Assembly (NCBI RefSeq): GCF_003043945.1
Contig: NZ_PYXG01000003.1
Coordinates: forward strand, 62,001 to 126,000
Length of the DNA stretch: 64,000 nt
Origin: Prevotella sp. oral taxon 376
GTDB taxonomy: Bacteria; Bacteroidota; Bacteroidia; Bacteroidales; Bacteroidaceae
Direction: 5' to 3'
Part shown: positions 16,386-27,063 of the stretch, piece by piece
Layout: every line of letters begins with the position of its first letter
How positions within the stretch are numbered: the stretch's first letter is position 1
Made by a program: the position numbers and the translations under genes
Notes under the pieces: generated by a model
The model's input: only the letters and a program-made list of their open reading frames with translations
Told to the model about the DNA's origin: nothing
The model's database searches: none

Positions 16386-19300
16386 ATGGAGAAAAAAGAA
16401 AACGCTTTTAGACTCTCTTTGAGAGCAGTCTTGGCTGTTTTGATGATGTTCTTTGCCGTAAATCTTTCGGCTCAGAACATTTCAGTCAAGGGTTCTGTCG
16501 TGGATCAGTCGGGTGAGCCAATCGTCGGTGTAACCGTAAGAGTCCTTGGATCTTCGATGGGTGTGATTACTGATGTCGACGGTAATTACACGATTAGCTG
16601 TCCTCCCAATGCAACATTGGAGTTTACCTACATCGGATTCGCTTCGAAGGCGGTCGATGTCAGGGGAAAGACCACTGTAAATGTTACTATGGAGGAGGGA
16701 AGTGCCAGTCTTGACGAAGTGGTCGTAACGGCCCTGGGTATCAAGAAAGAAGCCAAGAAGGTGGGTTATGCCATCAGTACCGTGAAGGCTGGTGAGCTCG
16801 TTAAAACACAGTCCCCGACCCTTGGTACAGCTCTTTATGGTAAGGCAGCTGGTGTAGACATTAAGACGGCCCCTGGCGGTGCGGCAGGTGCCATCTCTAT
16901 CAATGTGCGCGGTTTGTCTTCAATCACTCAGACCAACCAGCCTTTGGTAGTCTTGGATGGTGTGCCAATCCGCAATGGGGAAGCCAACAATAAAAGTTTC
17001 TGGGAGGATGAACGTGTAAACTCCAATGGTCTTGCAGACCTCAATCCAGAGGATATTGAGACCATCACCATTCTGAAAGGTGCATCGGCAACGGCACAGT
17101 ATGGCTCGGAAGGTGCCAATGGCGTTGTGATGGTAACAACCAAGAGCGGTCATGGTGGCAGAGGTCTTGGCGTAAGTTTCAATGCTAGTTTGACCGCTAA
17201 CTTCGTAGCTTACATGCCAGAATATCAGACAGAGTGAGGTCCTGGTCCTGCTCCCCAGAGCCGTAGTGGTGCGGGTGCTGATGCCTATGGCTTCTATACT
17301 CGTAACGGAAGTGGTCGCAATGGCCTTGGCACGAATTCTTATCAGTATTTGACAGGAACCACCTATTGGGGTCCGAGATACGACGGCCGCGATGTTTTGT
17401 ACTATGATGGTACTGTTCGTAAATTCAACCCCATATCTTCCAACCCATATGCTCATTTGTTCCGTACGGGTGTAGACCAGCAGTATAATGTGGCTATCTC
17501 TAATGCCACAGACAAGGGAAACCTTCGTTTCTCCTATACTTATTTGAACTCTCTGCCTAATCAATATGCATCGGAATTCGATAAGCATAACTTCTCATTG
17601 GCAGGTACACAGAACATTTTGAAGAACCTGAGAGTAGACTATTCGGCAAACTACATGATTGAGAACGTGAAGAACCGTCCTTACCGCATGTATCGCCTTC
17701 TCTGTAACTTCGGAGGAATGTTTGGTGCGTTTGATGATGTTGATTATCTTCGCAACAGTGTTATGACTCCTTCAGGCTATTTGAATCGTCCTTATACTCA
17801 TGGCGAGCAAACTGTAGACGATGCCAATGTTGGCTATGAGTATGCTCCTTCTAGCTATGACTTCGTTTCTGATTATCTTTGGAGAATTTATGGAAGAACG
17901 CAGGATGAGCTGAACAATCGTCTGATTGCAAAGGTTTCTCCTACATGGGATATCCTTCCTGGTCTTACCTTGAAGGGAACCATCGCTACCGACTTTACTG
18001 CCAATAGGGTTGAGAACAAGGAGTCGTCTGACAAGGCGCTTGGTTTCGGAGCAAGTGGACGCTATGCGCTTAAGCAATATCGCTATGCCATCGTCTATGG
18101 AGACGCTATGCTGAATTATGATAAGAACATCACCGACAAGTTTAACCTCTCTGCATATCTGGGATGGTCAGGCCGTCGTGAGACCTTGTTCGATCACTAT
18201 TCTAGTACCGAAGGCGGTCTTTCTGTAGAGAACTGGTTTAATCTTAATGCTACGAGTCAGAAGGCCAATACCAGCAACAATGAGATGCGCATGCTGAAAA
18301 CTGCAGCCTTTGGTGGCGTTACCTTGGCATGGGACAACTGGGCATACTTGGAGGGAACCTTGCGCAATGAGAAGATCTCCACGCTTGCATCTAAGAATAA
18401 CTCTTACTGGTATCCGTCAGTCAATGCCTCCATATTGGTTTCAGAGATCTTAAAAAATAATCGTCCTGCATGGATGGACTATGCTAAGCTTCGCACTTCT
18501 TATGGTGTTGTAGGCCTTGCTCCTGAAATCTATCAGGCTACCATGGCTTACAATCAGAGTCAAGCTTCTGGCTACGTCTATGCTATGCAACCTTCTGAAC
18601 TTGGAAACAACGATATCAAACCGGAGCGCACTTATGAGTGGGAGTTCGGTTTTGAAGGCCGCTTCCTCAAGAATCGCTTGACAGTGGATATGGCCTACTA
18701 CCACAAGACCGTGAAGGATCAGATTCTGAAAACAACGACGCCTTGGTCTGCTGGTGCTGGTTCAATCTTGATGAATGTAGGTGAGTTCGAGAATAGTGGT
18801 TTCGAATTTGCTGTGTCAGGGAATCCTTGGCATACCACAGATTGGAACCTGGATCTGCGCCTCAACATGGCATTCAATAAGAATAAGGTGAAGAAGCTCC
18901 TTGGTGGTATTACTCGTCTGGAGCACAAGAACTGGGACAACGGTGCCGCTTATCTCTATTCTGTGGAAGGTGGTTCTATTGGAGACATCTATGCTTATGC
19001 TCCTTTGAAGGATGACAAAGGCAATCAGGTCATCGACGACGACGGCTATATTGCTATTACGAAAGAACCTGTAAAGGTTGGTAATGTGAATCCTAAGTTC
19101 ATTGGCGGTTTTGGTTTCAACCTGAGTTGGAAGAACCTCTATCTGGATATGACGCTCGACTTCCGTTATGGTGGTTCTGTGCTCAACTTGCCTTATCAGT
19201 ATATGATGGGTCGTGGAACGTTGGTAAACAGCAACCAATGGCGTGATGCTGCTCATGGTGGTCAGACCTATTATCTCGATAATAACAATAAGGTGGTTCC

Positions 19301-19718
19301 TGCCACGACAGCTCCTGCTGGCAAAGTGCTCTATGATGACGGTGTGGTATTCCCGGGTGTAACAAAGGATGGTAATCCGAATACTAAGATGTGTTCAGCA
19401 CAGCGTTGGTATCACTGGTCATACAACTGGGGTCCGGGTGATCCGACTTATTATGAACATGCTATCTTTGACAATAGCTATGTCAAGGTTCGTGAAATCG
19501 TTGTTGGTTATCGCTTCCCGAAATCCATCTATGAGAAGCTTCATGCTACAGGCCTTTCTGTATCAGCCTATGCACGTAACCCATTCTATATCTACAAGAA
19601 TATGCCAATCTTTGATGCAGAGGCAACGGATGCAACAAGCTGGATTGAGCAGAGCTGGATTGGAGGATCCTCTGTTACCACTCGTTCGTTTGGTGTGTCG
19701 CTCCATGTGTCTTTCTAA
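16386..19718 (+). pseudogene. SusC/RagA-family TonB-linked transporter interrupted by an in-frame TGA
   Basis: The frame is open from ATG 16386 to 19718 (1,110 residues) except for TGA at 17235-17237, after ...MPEYQTE. The parts are a signal peptide, a carboxypeptidase-regulatory-like domain (about 30-115), LDEVVVTALGIKK, a plug domain (GKAAGVDIKTAPGGAAG, then LKGASATAQYGSEGANGVVMVTTK), and a full beta-barrel ending in VSLHVSF. SusC proteins import glycans or peptides across the outer membrane with TonB. The stop falls where relatives often read N-E-Y-G-x-G just after the plug, so the truncated product would have no barrel. The downstream frame shows no further damage, so the change is recent or a base-call error. 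susD follows after 21 bp. Confidence 0.85.
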
Positions 19719-19739
19719 ACAATTAAACTGAATACGACA

Positions 19740-21374
19740 ATGAAAAAGATATCATTATTTATATGTGGTCTCGCGATGATGGCTGGTTTTGCATCGTGCA
19801 TGGACAGTGAGTATACCGAGCTCTATAACAATCCTAACAAGACTAGCCAAGTAGGTTGCGATAAACTGATGACGGGTGTATTCATCCAGGAGTCTACAGG
19901 AAGAAACTATGCTTACAACTCTTATTGGAGAATGTACACATGGGACAACATCTTTGCAAAGTATGCTCAGACTGTAGGCTTCAATAATGAGTCGGGCAAT
20001 ATGTATTATGCTGCCGATAGTTATGTGGATGACCGTTGGGAGAATTTTTACCTCATGCTGAGCCAGTATCGCGCTCTTGAAGCAAAATACAATGCAGAGG
20101 ATGCCGCGGCACAGGCCAATGATATAATCTATAAGAATCTGGCAGAGATATTTGTGATAGATAATCTCACCCAGATGGCCGACCTCTTTGGAGACATGCC
20201 TTATTCCAAGGCTTCTACGATTGGGCAGAATATTAATATTGTTAAGTCTAAGGCAGCTTATGATGACGATGTGGAGATTTATCGCAATGCTCTTACTCGT
20301 TTGGACGAGCTTTACAAGGCGCTGACCACCATTCAGCTCACAGAACTGCAGAAAAAGACTCTCGTTGCTCAGGACTTCATCAATAAGGGAGACCTCAGTA
20401 AGTGGATTGCTTATGCCAACTCGCTTCGTTTGCGCATAGCAGTGCATGTAGCAGCCCAGGGCACTCTTACCTCAGAGGCTCGCAATGTCATCAAGGAATG
20501 CATGGGGCGTCCGTTGGTTGAAGATGATGCCAATAACATAGAGCTCTATGCCGACCTCGATGGTTTCAACTATTGGGAGAATTTCCGCGATGGTTACAAG
20601 GATATCAACAATGTGGCTTCTCAGCCCATGATTGATGCTATGCAGAAGGTCAGTGGTGAGAACGACCCCCGTCTTTTGGTCATGTATGAGAAGAATGCTG
20701 ACGGAAAATATGTAGGAAAGAGCCGCACAGAGACTGGTAATTTCCAGTCTAACCATGCTTCCTCATGGAACGAGAATGGTCCGCTCAAATGGGGTGAGCA
20801 CTATTACTCATATCTCGACTCTTGTACTTTCACTGGTAACAACTATTTCATCAGTCCTATTCTCACAGCTGCCGAGGTTCACTTCCTCAAGGCTGAGGCC
20901 ATTCAGAATGGTTGGGTATCTGGTGATGTCCAGGACGAATTCGTGAAGGGTATGATTGCTTCTACAAAGTTCTACTATCGCCAGAACAATCATGAGTATG
21001 GTGGTAAGACTTATCCAAGTGTTAAGATGTCTCCAACAGGTACTGTGGCTGCCTATCTTGGCGATGCTGCCGTTAAAGCCTATGCGGAAAAGGCTTGGAA
21101 TGCATTCAGCGATAAGCTCGAGGCGATCATGACCGAGAAATGGGTGCACTTCGGTGCTATTCAGCCGACACAGGCTTGGACAGATATTCGTCGTACAGGC
21201 TTCCCTGCTCTCATCTATCCTGCAGATAACTCTCAGCAGAATGCAGATTTCAGAAACCTTCCAAACCGAGTGAAGTGGCCTAACACAGAGCGTGCGAGCA
21301 ATAGCGATAACTATAATGCAGCTGCAGCTATTCAGGCTGATAGCCCTTCTACAAAGCTTTTCTGGCAGAAGTAA
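19740..21374 (+). CDS. SusD/RagB-family outer-membrane lipoprotein (SusD-like_2 type)
   Basis: A 544-residue lipoprotein (lipobox GFASC, Cys20). It fits the SusD-like_2 subgroup: NNPNKTSQ near the start, VIDNLTQMADLFGDMPYSKA (about 139-158), SLRLRIAVHVA, and WTDIRRTGFPAL near the end. SusD proteins sit on the outer surface and act as the lid and substrate binder of their SusC partner. The gene is intact and follows the interrupted susC by 21 bp, so it is the partner. No glycosidase is attached, so the substrate cannot be inferred. Confidence 0.9.
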   Translation: MKKISLFICGLAMMAGFASCMDSEYTELYNNPNKTSQVGCDKLMTGVFIQESTGRNYAYNSYWRMYTWDNIFAKYAQTVGFNNESGNMYYAADSYVDDRWENFYLMLSQYRALEAKYNAEDAAAQANDIIYKNLAEIFVIDNLTQMADLFGDMPYSKASTIGQNINIVKSKAAYDDDVEIYRNALTRLDELYKALTTIQLTELQKKTLVAQDFINKGDLSKWIAYANSLRLRIAVHVAAQGTLTSEARNVIKECMGRPLVEDDANNIELYADLDGFNYWENFRDGYKDINNVASQPMIDAMQKVSGENDPRLLVMYEKNADGKYVGKSRTETGNFQSNHASSWNENGPLKWGEHYYSYLDSCTFTGNNYFISPILTAAEVHFLKAEAIQNGWVSGDVQDEFVKGMIASTKFYYRQNNHEYGGKTYPSVKMSPTGTVAAYLGDAAVKAYAEKAWNAFSDKLEAIMTEKWVHFGAIQPTQAWTDIRRTGFPALIYPADNSQQNADFRNLPNRVKWPNTERASNSDNYNAAAAIQADSPSTKLFWQK

Positions 21375-21417
21375 AACAGCAAAATCGTGAAAACGATCTT
21401 TGCGGTATCCATACATC

Positions 21418-21450
21418 ATACTCCTCGGCAGTTTCCCTGCCGGGGAGTAT
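21418..21450 (+). terminator. Terminator of the first susCD operon
   Basis: A 13-bp stem (ATACTCCTCGGCA / TGCCGGGGAGTAT, one G-T pair) with a 7-nt loop is followed by TTT. Confidence 0.8.
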
Positions 21451-21865
21451 TTGTCTCTCGCACACCTTTCATGGAGAGGCTTTCCTGAACCATGGTCTCG
21501 TTGGGGAGGAATTGTTGTCTGGTTTGTCTCCGTCGGGTTGAGCCCGGAGTTGCAGCTACCTCTATATAATTAAGGTGTCGAATAAGGAGGCCTTTGTCCG
21601 CAATTTATACTTTTCGATTTGCTTCGTCGTGTCTTGATTTTTTAAAATTGTGATACATTTAGCATGTGATTTGTTGGCTGTCGGTTTTAAATTGTTATCA
21701 TATCTCCTGCTCTGGGTGTCGATATGTCGTTTATGCTCGTCTTTTGCATGGGGTCGGTATTCAAGGCATTTATCGATTTTTGTCTATGAAGCATTCCTTT
21801 CTTCCTCTCTTTTTTAACACTTACGGTTAATAAATGTTTAAAAGCGGTCTTTTTATATAAATTTA

Positions 21866-21897
21866 TTTGTTTTTGGCCGCAAATTAATCTATATTTG
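21866..21897 (+). promoter_or_regulatory. Bacteroidota-type promoter of the second susC
   Basis: TTTG (21866-21869), a 20-bp spacer and TATATTTG (21890-21897) give a full consensus match. The leader to ATG 22058 is about 155 nt. Confidence 0.7.
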
Positions 21898-22057
21898 CAA
21901 ATACGATCTATGGAAAAAGGCCTTATTATTTAATTGCTGAATTGTTACTTGGAGTAACATTTTCCCATGTCAAATGACACAGATGAAGACCTTGTTAGAA
22001 AAGGTAATTGAGGAGAGATTTTAAATTATAATATTTTAATTCAAAAAGAGAGAACTT

Positions 22058-25000
22058 ATGGGAAAAAGATTAACTATGATTCTTGCCAGCCTGTTTCTTC
22101 TTGTGGGAACAGCATTGGCACAGACTTCGGTCAGGGGAACCGTAACCTCTGCCGAGGACGGAGAACCCGTAGTCGGAGCGTCCATTAAAGTTGTAGGTAC
22201 CAACACGGGTACAGTAACCGACCTTGATGGACATTTCTCGCTCACGGTACCTAACAGCAATTCTCGTCTGGAGATTTCGTATATCGGCATGAAGAGCCAG
22301 ACCGTAAAGGTCAGCGACAACATGCGCGTCGTGCTCCAGCCCGATAACCAGACCCTCGATGAGGTGATGGTGGTGGCTTTCGGGCGACAGACCAAGGAGT
22401 CGTTCGCCGGTTCGGCAGCCGTGATGAACTCCACCGAGCTGGGCAAGAAAATTACCACCAATGTGGCCGATGCCCTCGTGGGTTCCGTGCCCGGCCTGCA
22501 GCTTACGGGCGGTAGCGGACAGCCAGGAGCTTCGCAAGGCGACATCCATATCCGCGGTATCGCCTCGCTCTATGCGTCTACGGCACCGCTTATTGTCGTC
22601 GACGGTGCACCTTACACCGCTTCGTTGAGCAATATTCCGCAGGACGATATCGAGAGCGTTACCGTGTTGAAAGACGCTTCCAGCGCAGCCCTTTATGGAG
22701 CGCGCGGTGCGGCGGGCGTCATCCTGATTACTACGAAGAAGGGTGGCGGTCAAAAGGCGCACATCAATTTGGAGGCAAAGTGGGGTGCTACGAGTCGCAG
22801 TGTACAGGACTATGACACTTTCTCCGACCCTGGTCAGTTCATGGAGGCCTACTATTCGCAGTTCTTCAACTACGCTTTCTATAGGCAGGGCATGACCCGC
22901 GAGCAGGCCAACGCATGGGTCAACCAGCGCATCATCAGCGACCAGAGCATCGGCCTGCAGTATAATCCTTTCACTGTACCCGCCGGAGAAAACCTGATTG
23001 GGCTGGATGGAAAACTCAATCCGAAAGCTACGCTGGGTCGTTCGTATAAGTATGGTGATGAAACCTACTACATTATGCCTGACAACTGGAAGGACGCGGC
23101 CTATCGCCACGGTACCCGTCATGAGTATACCGTGAATGTGAGTGGTGGCAACACCAAGATGAGCTACTACTCCAGCGTGGGCTACCTGAAGGAGAAAGGT
23201 GTTCTGGAAAACTCTGGCTTCGAGCGTTTCACCGCCCGTCTGAAGGCCGACTATGAGGCCACCGACTGGCTCCATCTCTATTCCAATGTGGGCTATGTGC
23301 ACTCTATGATGGAGTCTAACCCGAACCTGAGCAACACGACAACCAATGCGGCCAACATGGGCTACTTTACCCAGTATATCGCCCCCATCTATCCGCTCTA
23401 TGTGCGCGTGCTGGATGCCGACGGTAAACCCGTCATCCGCACCGACAAGTACGGGCACGAGCAGTATGACTTCGGCGTTCCGTCAACAGGTTATCCCGGT
23501 CAGGGCAGTCGTCCGTTCTTGGCTACGGGCAACCCGATTGGCTCCAACCGCTACAACGAGGTAACCAGTGGCGGCGATCAGATACAGGGCCAGTTTAGTT
23601 TCGACCTCACTTTCACCCCATGGCTGAAATTCAATTCCACGAACTCCTTCAACTTTGGGCTCTCACGCTATTCCCACTACGAGAATCCATATATTGGCAA
23701 CGCTGCCGCGGAAAACGGAACCATCGACAAGTATAATAATACCTCGTTCCGCCAGAACTATGTGCAGACTCTGAACTTCCACAAGCAGTTCGGCCAACAC
23801 GATGTGCAGGTGATGCTGGGGCACGAGTGGTACAAGCAGCGCGTGAACTTTCTGGAGGCCCTGGCCCGCGGGGGATTCTCGCCGGAGATCAAGGAGCTCA
23901 ACGCTTTCTCCGATCGTTACGATGCTCACTCTTATAACACCACCTATAATGTGGAAGGTTACTTCGGAAATGTGCTTTACAACTACGCGCAGCGCTACTT
24001 CGCCCAGGCTTCCTATCGCCGTGATGCTTCCAGCCGCTTTGCCAAGGATCACCGTTGGGGTGATTTCTGGAGTGTGGGCGGTGCCTGGATCATCAGCAAG
24101 GAGAACTTCTTCAAGAGCCTGAACGCCGACTGGGTAGACAATCTGAAGCTGAAGGTGTCCGTCGGCCAGCAGGGCAACGACGGCATTCCCGACTTCTATT
24201 TCTTGGAGCGTTACTCCCTTTCGAAGGGCAATCTCGCCATGCTGCCTTCGTTTGCGGCGATCGGTAACCCTGACATCACCTGGGAGACCACGACCAACTT
24301 CAATGTTGGTCTGGAGTTTTCCTTCCTGAAAAACCGAGTGAACGGAGAGGTGAATTTCTATAATAAGAAAACCACCGACATGCTCTTCCAGTTAAACATT
24401 CCCGAGAGCATGGGCGTGCGCGGTTACTACGACAATGTCGGCGACATCCGCAACCGGGGTGTGGAACTGACGCTGAGCGGCGACATCATCCGCACCAAGG
24501 ATATCACCTGGAGCGTTACGGGCAACATCTCGCATAACTCGGCCAAGGCCCTGAAGCTGGACAAGAACAAGATTGAACAGTACGGCGGATTCTCACAGAC
24601 TGATGCAAGAGCGGGGTTCAATATTCCGATGTGGTATGCCGAGGGACAACCCCTCTACAACGGCATGATGCCCGACTATGCGGGCGTGAATGAGCAGGGT
24701 GAACCGCTTTACTGGGTAGACGAGGATATCTATAAGGACTATCAGGCCGGTAAGATGTCCAACAGCAGTAAGCCCGGCACGAAGCATTCTTTCACCACCA
24801 CCAACTGGAGCGAGGCTTCCTATTACACCCACAGCATGCTGCCCAAGGCCAGCGGAGGCTTCTCCACCACGCTCAGGGCCTATGGTTTTGATGCCAGCGC
24901 AACCTTCGACTATCAGTTCGGCGGAAAGATTTACGACTTCGGTTATGCCGTCTTGATGCGTCCGGTATCTGACAGAGCTGGCGGATCGAACTATTCCACG

Positions 25001-25339
25001 GATGTGCTGAAAGCCTGGACGCCCGATAATACTTCGAGCAACATCCCTCGCTTCATGTATACCGATCAGAACACCACCTCGCAGTCTACCCGCTTCCTCA
25101 CGAACGCGAAGTATCTCAACTTCCAGTCGTTCGTAGTGGGCTATACACTGCCTGTTTCCCTTACTTCTAAGCTCATGCTCAGCAAGGTGCGCGTCTATGT
25201 GCAGGGCGAGAACCTCTGTTTCTGGTCGGCACGCAAGGGCCTCGACCCACGCTACAGCTTCCAGGGCACGCAGTCATCGGGTATCAACTCCTATGCCCCC
25301 GTGCGTACCGTCATGGGTGGTATTCAACTGTCATTCTAA
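22058..25339 (+). CDS. SusC/RagA-family TonB-linked outer-membrane transporter
   Basis: A 1,093-residue intact SusC. It has a signal peptide (about 1-21, GTALAQ), a carboxypeptidase-regulatory-like domain (about 23-100: VRGTVTSAEDGEPVVGASIKV), the LDEVMVVAFG segment, a plug (ALVGSVPGLQLTGGSGQPGA, then LKDASSAALYGARGAAGVILITTKKG), and a 22-strand type barrel ending in MGGIQLSF. It imports a bound nutrient across the outer membrane using TonB energy. SusD follows after 25 bp, then a lipoprotein gene. The locus lacks a local glycoside hydrolase or regulator, so the substrate (glycan or peptide) is open. Confidence 0.95.
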   Translation: MGKRLTMILASLFLLVGTALAQTSVRGTVTSAEDGEPVVGASIKVVGTNTGTVTDLDGHFSLTVPNSNSRLEISYIGMKSQTVKVSDNMRVVLQPDNQTLDEVMVVAFGRQTKESFAGSAAVMNSTELGKKITTNVADALVGSVPGLQLTGGSGQPGASQGDIHIRGIASLYASTAPLIVVDGAPYTASLSNIPQDDIESVTVLKDASSAALYGARGAAGVILITTKKGGGQKAHINLEAKWGATSRSVQDYDTFSDPGQFMEAYYSQFFNYAFYRQGMTREQANAWVNQRIISDQSIGLQYNPFTVPAGENLIGLDGKLNPKATLGRSYKYGDETYYIMPDNWKDAAYRHGTRHEYTVNVSGGNTKMSYYSSVGYLKEKGVLENSGFERFTARLKADYEATDWLHLYSNVGYVHSMMESNPNLSNTTTNAANMGYFTQYIAPIYPLYVRVLDADGKPVIRTDKYGHEQYDFGVPSTGYPGQGSRPFLATGNPIGSNRYNEVTSGGDQIQGQFSFDLTFTPWLKFNSTNSFNFGLSRYSHYENPYIGNAAAENGTIDKYNNTSFRQNYVQTLNFHKQFGQHDVQVMLGHEWYKQRVNFLEALARGGFSPEIKELNAFSDRYDAHSYNTTYNVEGYFGNVLYNYAQRYFAQASYRRDASSRFAKDHRWGDFWSVGGAWIISKENFFKSLNADWVDNLKLKVSVGQQGNDGIPDFYFLERYSLSKGNLAMLPSFAAIGNPDITWETTTNFNVGLEFSFLKNRVNGEVNFYNKKTTDMLFQLNIPESMGVRGYYDNVGDIRNRGVELTLSGDIIRTKDITWSVTGNISHNSAKALKLDKNKIEQYGGFSQTDARAGFNIPMWYAEGQPLYNGMMPDYAGVNEQGEPLYWVDEDIYKDYQAGKMSNSSKPGTKHSFTTTNWSEASYYTHSMLPKASGGFSTTLRAYGFDASATFDYQFGGKIYDFGYAVLMRPVSDRAGGSNYSTDVLKAWTPDNTSSNIPRFMYTDQNTTSQSTRFLTNAKYLNFQSFVVGYTLPVSLTSKLMLSKVRVYVQGENLCFWSARKGLDPRYSFQGTQSSGINSYAPVRTVMGGIQLSF

Positions 25340-25364
25340 AACAATCATCCATAAAAGTCAGAAT

Positions 25365-27035
25365 ATGAACAAGATATTTTCAGCAATCATTATGACAGCT
25401 CTGGGTGCGACGATGCTCACGGGCTGTATAGAAGAGGTGGCGCCGCAGAACGGAACGCCTTCCTTGGAGCAGGTGCTCAGAGCGCCGAACGCATTTGAGA
25501 ACATGGTGGCCAATCTGACGGCCAGCCTCAGTGGCCAGCGTCTCTATTCCACCACTCGTAACCAAGTGTGGGACTACGGATACACCTCCCTGTTCCTTAC
25601 CCGCGATGTGGAGGGGCAGGATATCGCGGCGGCAGGTTCCAACAACCATTATTCCGCCTGGTATCAGAATGTGCAGTATTTGGCCGCGGGCTATGCCGTG
25701 TGCCAGTTGCCGTGGACCTATTACTACGGTTGGATCAACGACTGCAATGTGGTGCTCCGGCACGCCGGCGCCGCGAACTATGCCGAGCCTGAGGCCGCCA
25801 GGGCACAGGGTGCCGGCATTGCTTATGCCATGCGGGCGATGCTTTATCTGGATGTGGTGCGCATGTATGCCTCGAAACCTTACTCCGTAGACCATTCCGC
25901 CCTCACGACCATCAAGGCCGACGAGACGCGCACCATCGACGAGGCTCGCCATCAGGAGCGCATGACCTGGGATGAGGCCTTCGAGTTCATCCTCAAGGAT
26001 CTGGACTGTGCCGAGAAATATCTGGCCGACTACAAGCGTGCTGACAAGTATACGCCCGATGTGAGCGTGGTCTATGGTCTCAAGGCGCGCGCTTATCTGG
26101 AGAAGCAGGACTGGGCAAAGGCCGAGGAGTATGCCAAGAAAGCCCAGCAGGGTTATCAGATGATGAGCCGGGATGAGTATCTGAGCCACGACAACGGCTT
26201 CAACACGCCCAATAGCTCGTGGATGTTCGCCACTCGCTTCAAGATGGACGACCCGAGCATCTCCTCCAATGACGGAGACGACTCTTGGGGCTCGGTCATG
26301 CTTCCGGAAAACGGCTTTGATGGTGGCTATGCCTCCAACTACGGTGGAGTGATGGTGATCGACCGCCATCTGTATGATTCCATCCCTGATACCGACTTCC
26401 GCAAGAAATGCTGGCTGGACTTCAAGCTCGACGACATGAGTAAGGCCGAAGCTCTTGAAGCGCTGAAGGAATATTCCTCCTATCCCGACCGTGTCTATTC
26501 CGCCGGTGTGGAGAAAGCCCATTATGGTCTCGGCGGTTACTGCATGAAATTCCGCAATGCGGCGGGTAAGGCCGATGTGAAGTACGAGGCCTGGTGCGTT
26601 TCCGTTCCGTTGATGCGTGTGGAGGAGATGAAGCTCATCGAGGCCGAGGCAGCCGGCATGCAGGATGAGGCACGGGGCAGGCAACTGCTCGAGGCCTTCG
26701 CCAAGACCCGCGACCCGCAGTTCAAGTACGGCCACCACAACGAAGCCTACTACAACACCGCCACCCCGGCCTTCCAGAATGAAGTATGGTGGCAGCGCCG
26801 CGTGGAGCTCTGGGGCGAAGGCTTTGCCACCTTCGACATCAAGCGTCTCAATAAGGGTATTATCCGCAGTTATCCGGGTACCAACCATCTGGAAAACGCA
26901 CGCTGGAATACGAAGGAAGTGCCCAACTGGATGGTATGGGCATTCGTGGGGACGGAGTCTGACTACAATGGAGGCATGACCCATAATCCCGACCCCGTGC
27001 AACCCAAGGATGACTCCGAGCAGTTTATTTGGTAA
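25365..27035 (+). CDS. SusD/RagB-family outer-membrane lipoprotein
   Basis: A 556-residue lipoprotein (MLTGC, Cys21). TPR-like helices carry the usual SusD pattern: an AYAMRAMLYLDVVRMYASKPY segment (compare A.ALRAF.Y..L.R.YG..P), VYGLKARAYLEKQDWAKAEEYAKKA, and a C-terminal WWQRRVELWGEGFATFDIKRLN, in place of the E.R.E...EG.R..DL.R motif of SusD. ATG 25365 is chosen because the lipoprotein signal begins there. It is the substrate-binding partner of the preceding SusC. Confidence 0.92.
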   Translation: MNKIFSAIIMTALGATMLTGCIEEVAPQNGTPSLEQVLRAPNAFENMVANLTASLSGQRLYSTTRNQVWDYGYTSLFLTRDVEGQDIAAAGSNNHYSAWYQNVQYLAAGYAVCQLPWTYYYGWINDCNVVLRHAGAANYAEPEAARAQGAGIAYAMRAMLYLDVVRMYASKPYSVDHSALTTIKADETRTIDEARHQERMTWDEAFEFILKDLDCAEKYLADYKRADKYTPDVSVVYGLKARAYLEKQDWAKAEEYAKKAQQGYQMMSRDEYLSHDNGFNTPNSSWMFATRFKMDDPSISSNDGDDSWGSVMLPENGFDGGYASNYGGVMVIDRHLYDSIPDTDFRKKCWLDFKLDDMSKAEALEALKEYSSYPDRVYSAGVEKAHYGLGGYCMKFRNAAGKADVKYEAWCVSVPLMRVEEMKLIEAEAAGMQDEARGRQLLEAFAKTRDPQFKYGHHNEAYYNTATPAFQNEVWWQRRVELWGEGFATFDIKRLNKGIIRSYPGTNHLENARWNTKEVPNWMVWAFVGTESDYNGGMTHNPDPVQPKDDSEQFIW

Positions 27036-27063
27036 AATGTAGGATTTAATAAAGACAAAGAAT

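Larger units (their letters stand above)
21375..22057. other. Intergenic region between first and second SusC/SusD loci
   Basis: It contains a terminator at its start and the promoter plus a long leader of the second susC at its end. Between them (about 21455-21860) I see no gene or repeat. Confidence 0.6.

Noticed and set aside
17235..17237. Selenocysteine or reassigned TGA in the first susC
   Set aside because: Other genes in the window end in TGA, SusC proteins are not known selenoproteins, and I see no convincing SECIS-like hairpin directly after it.
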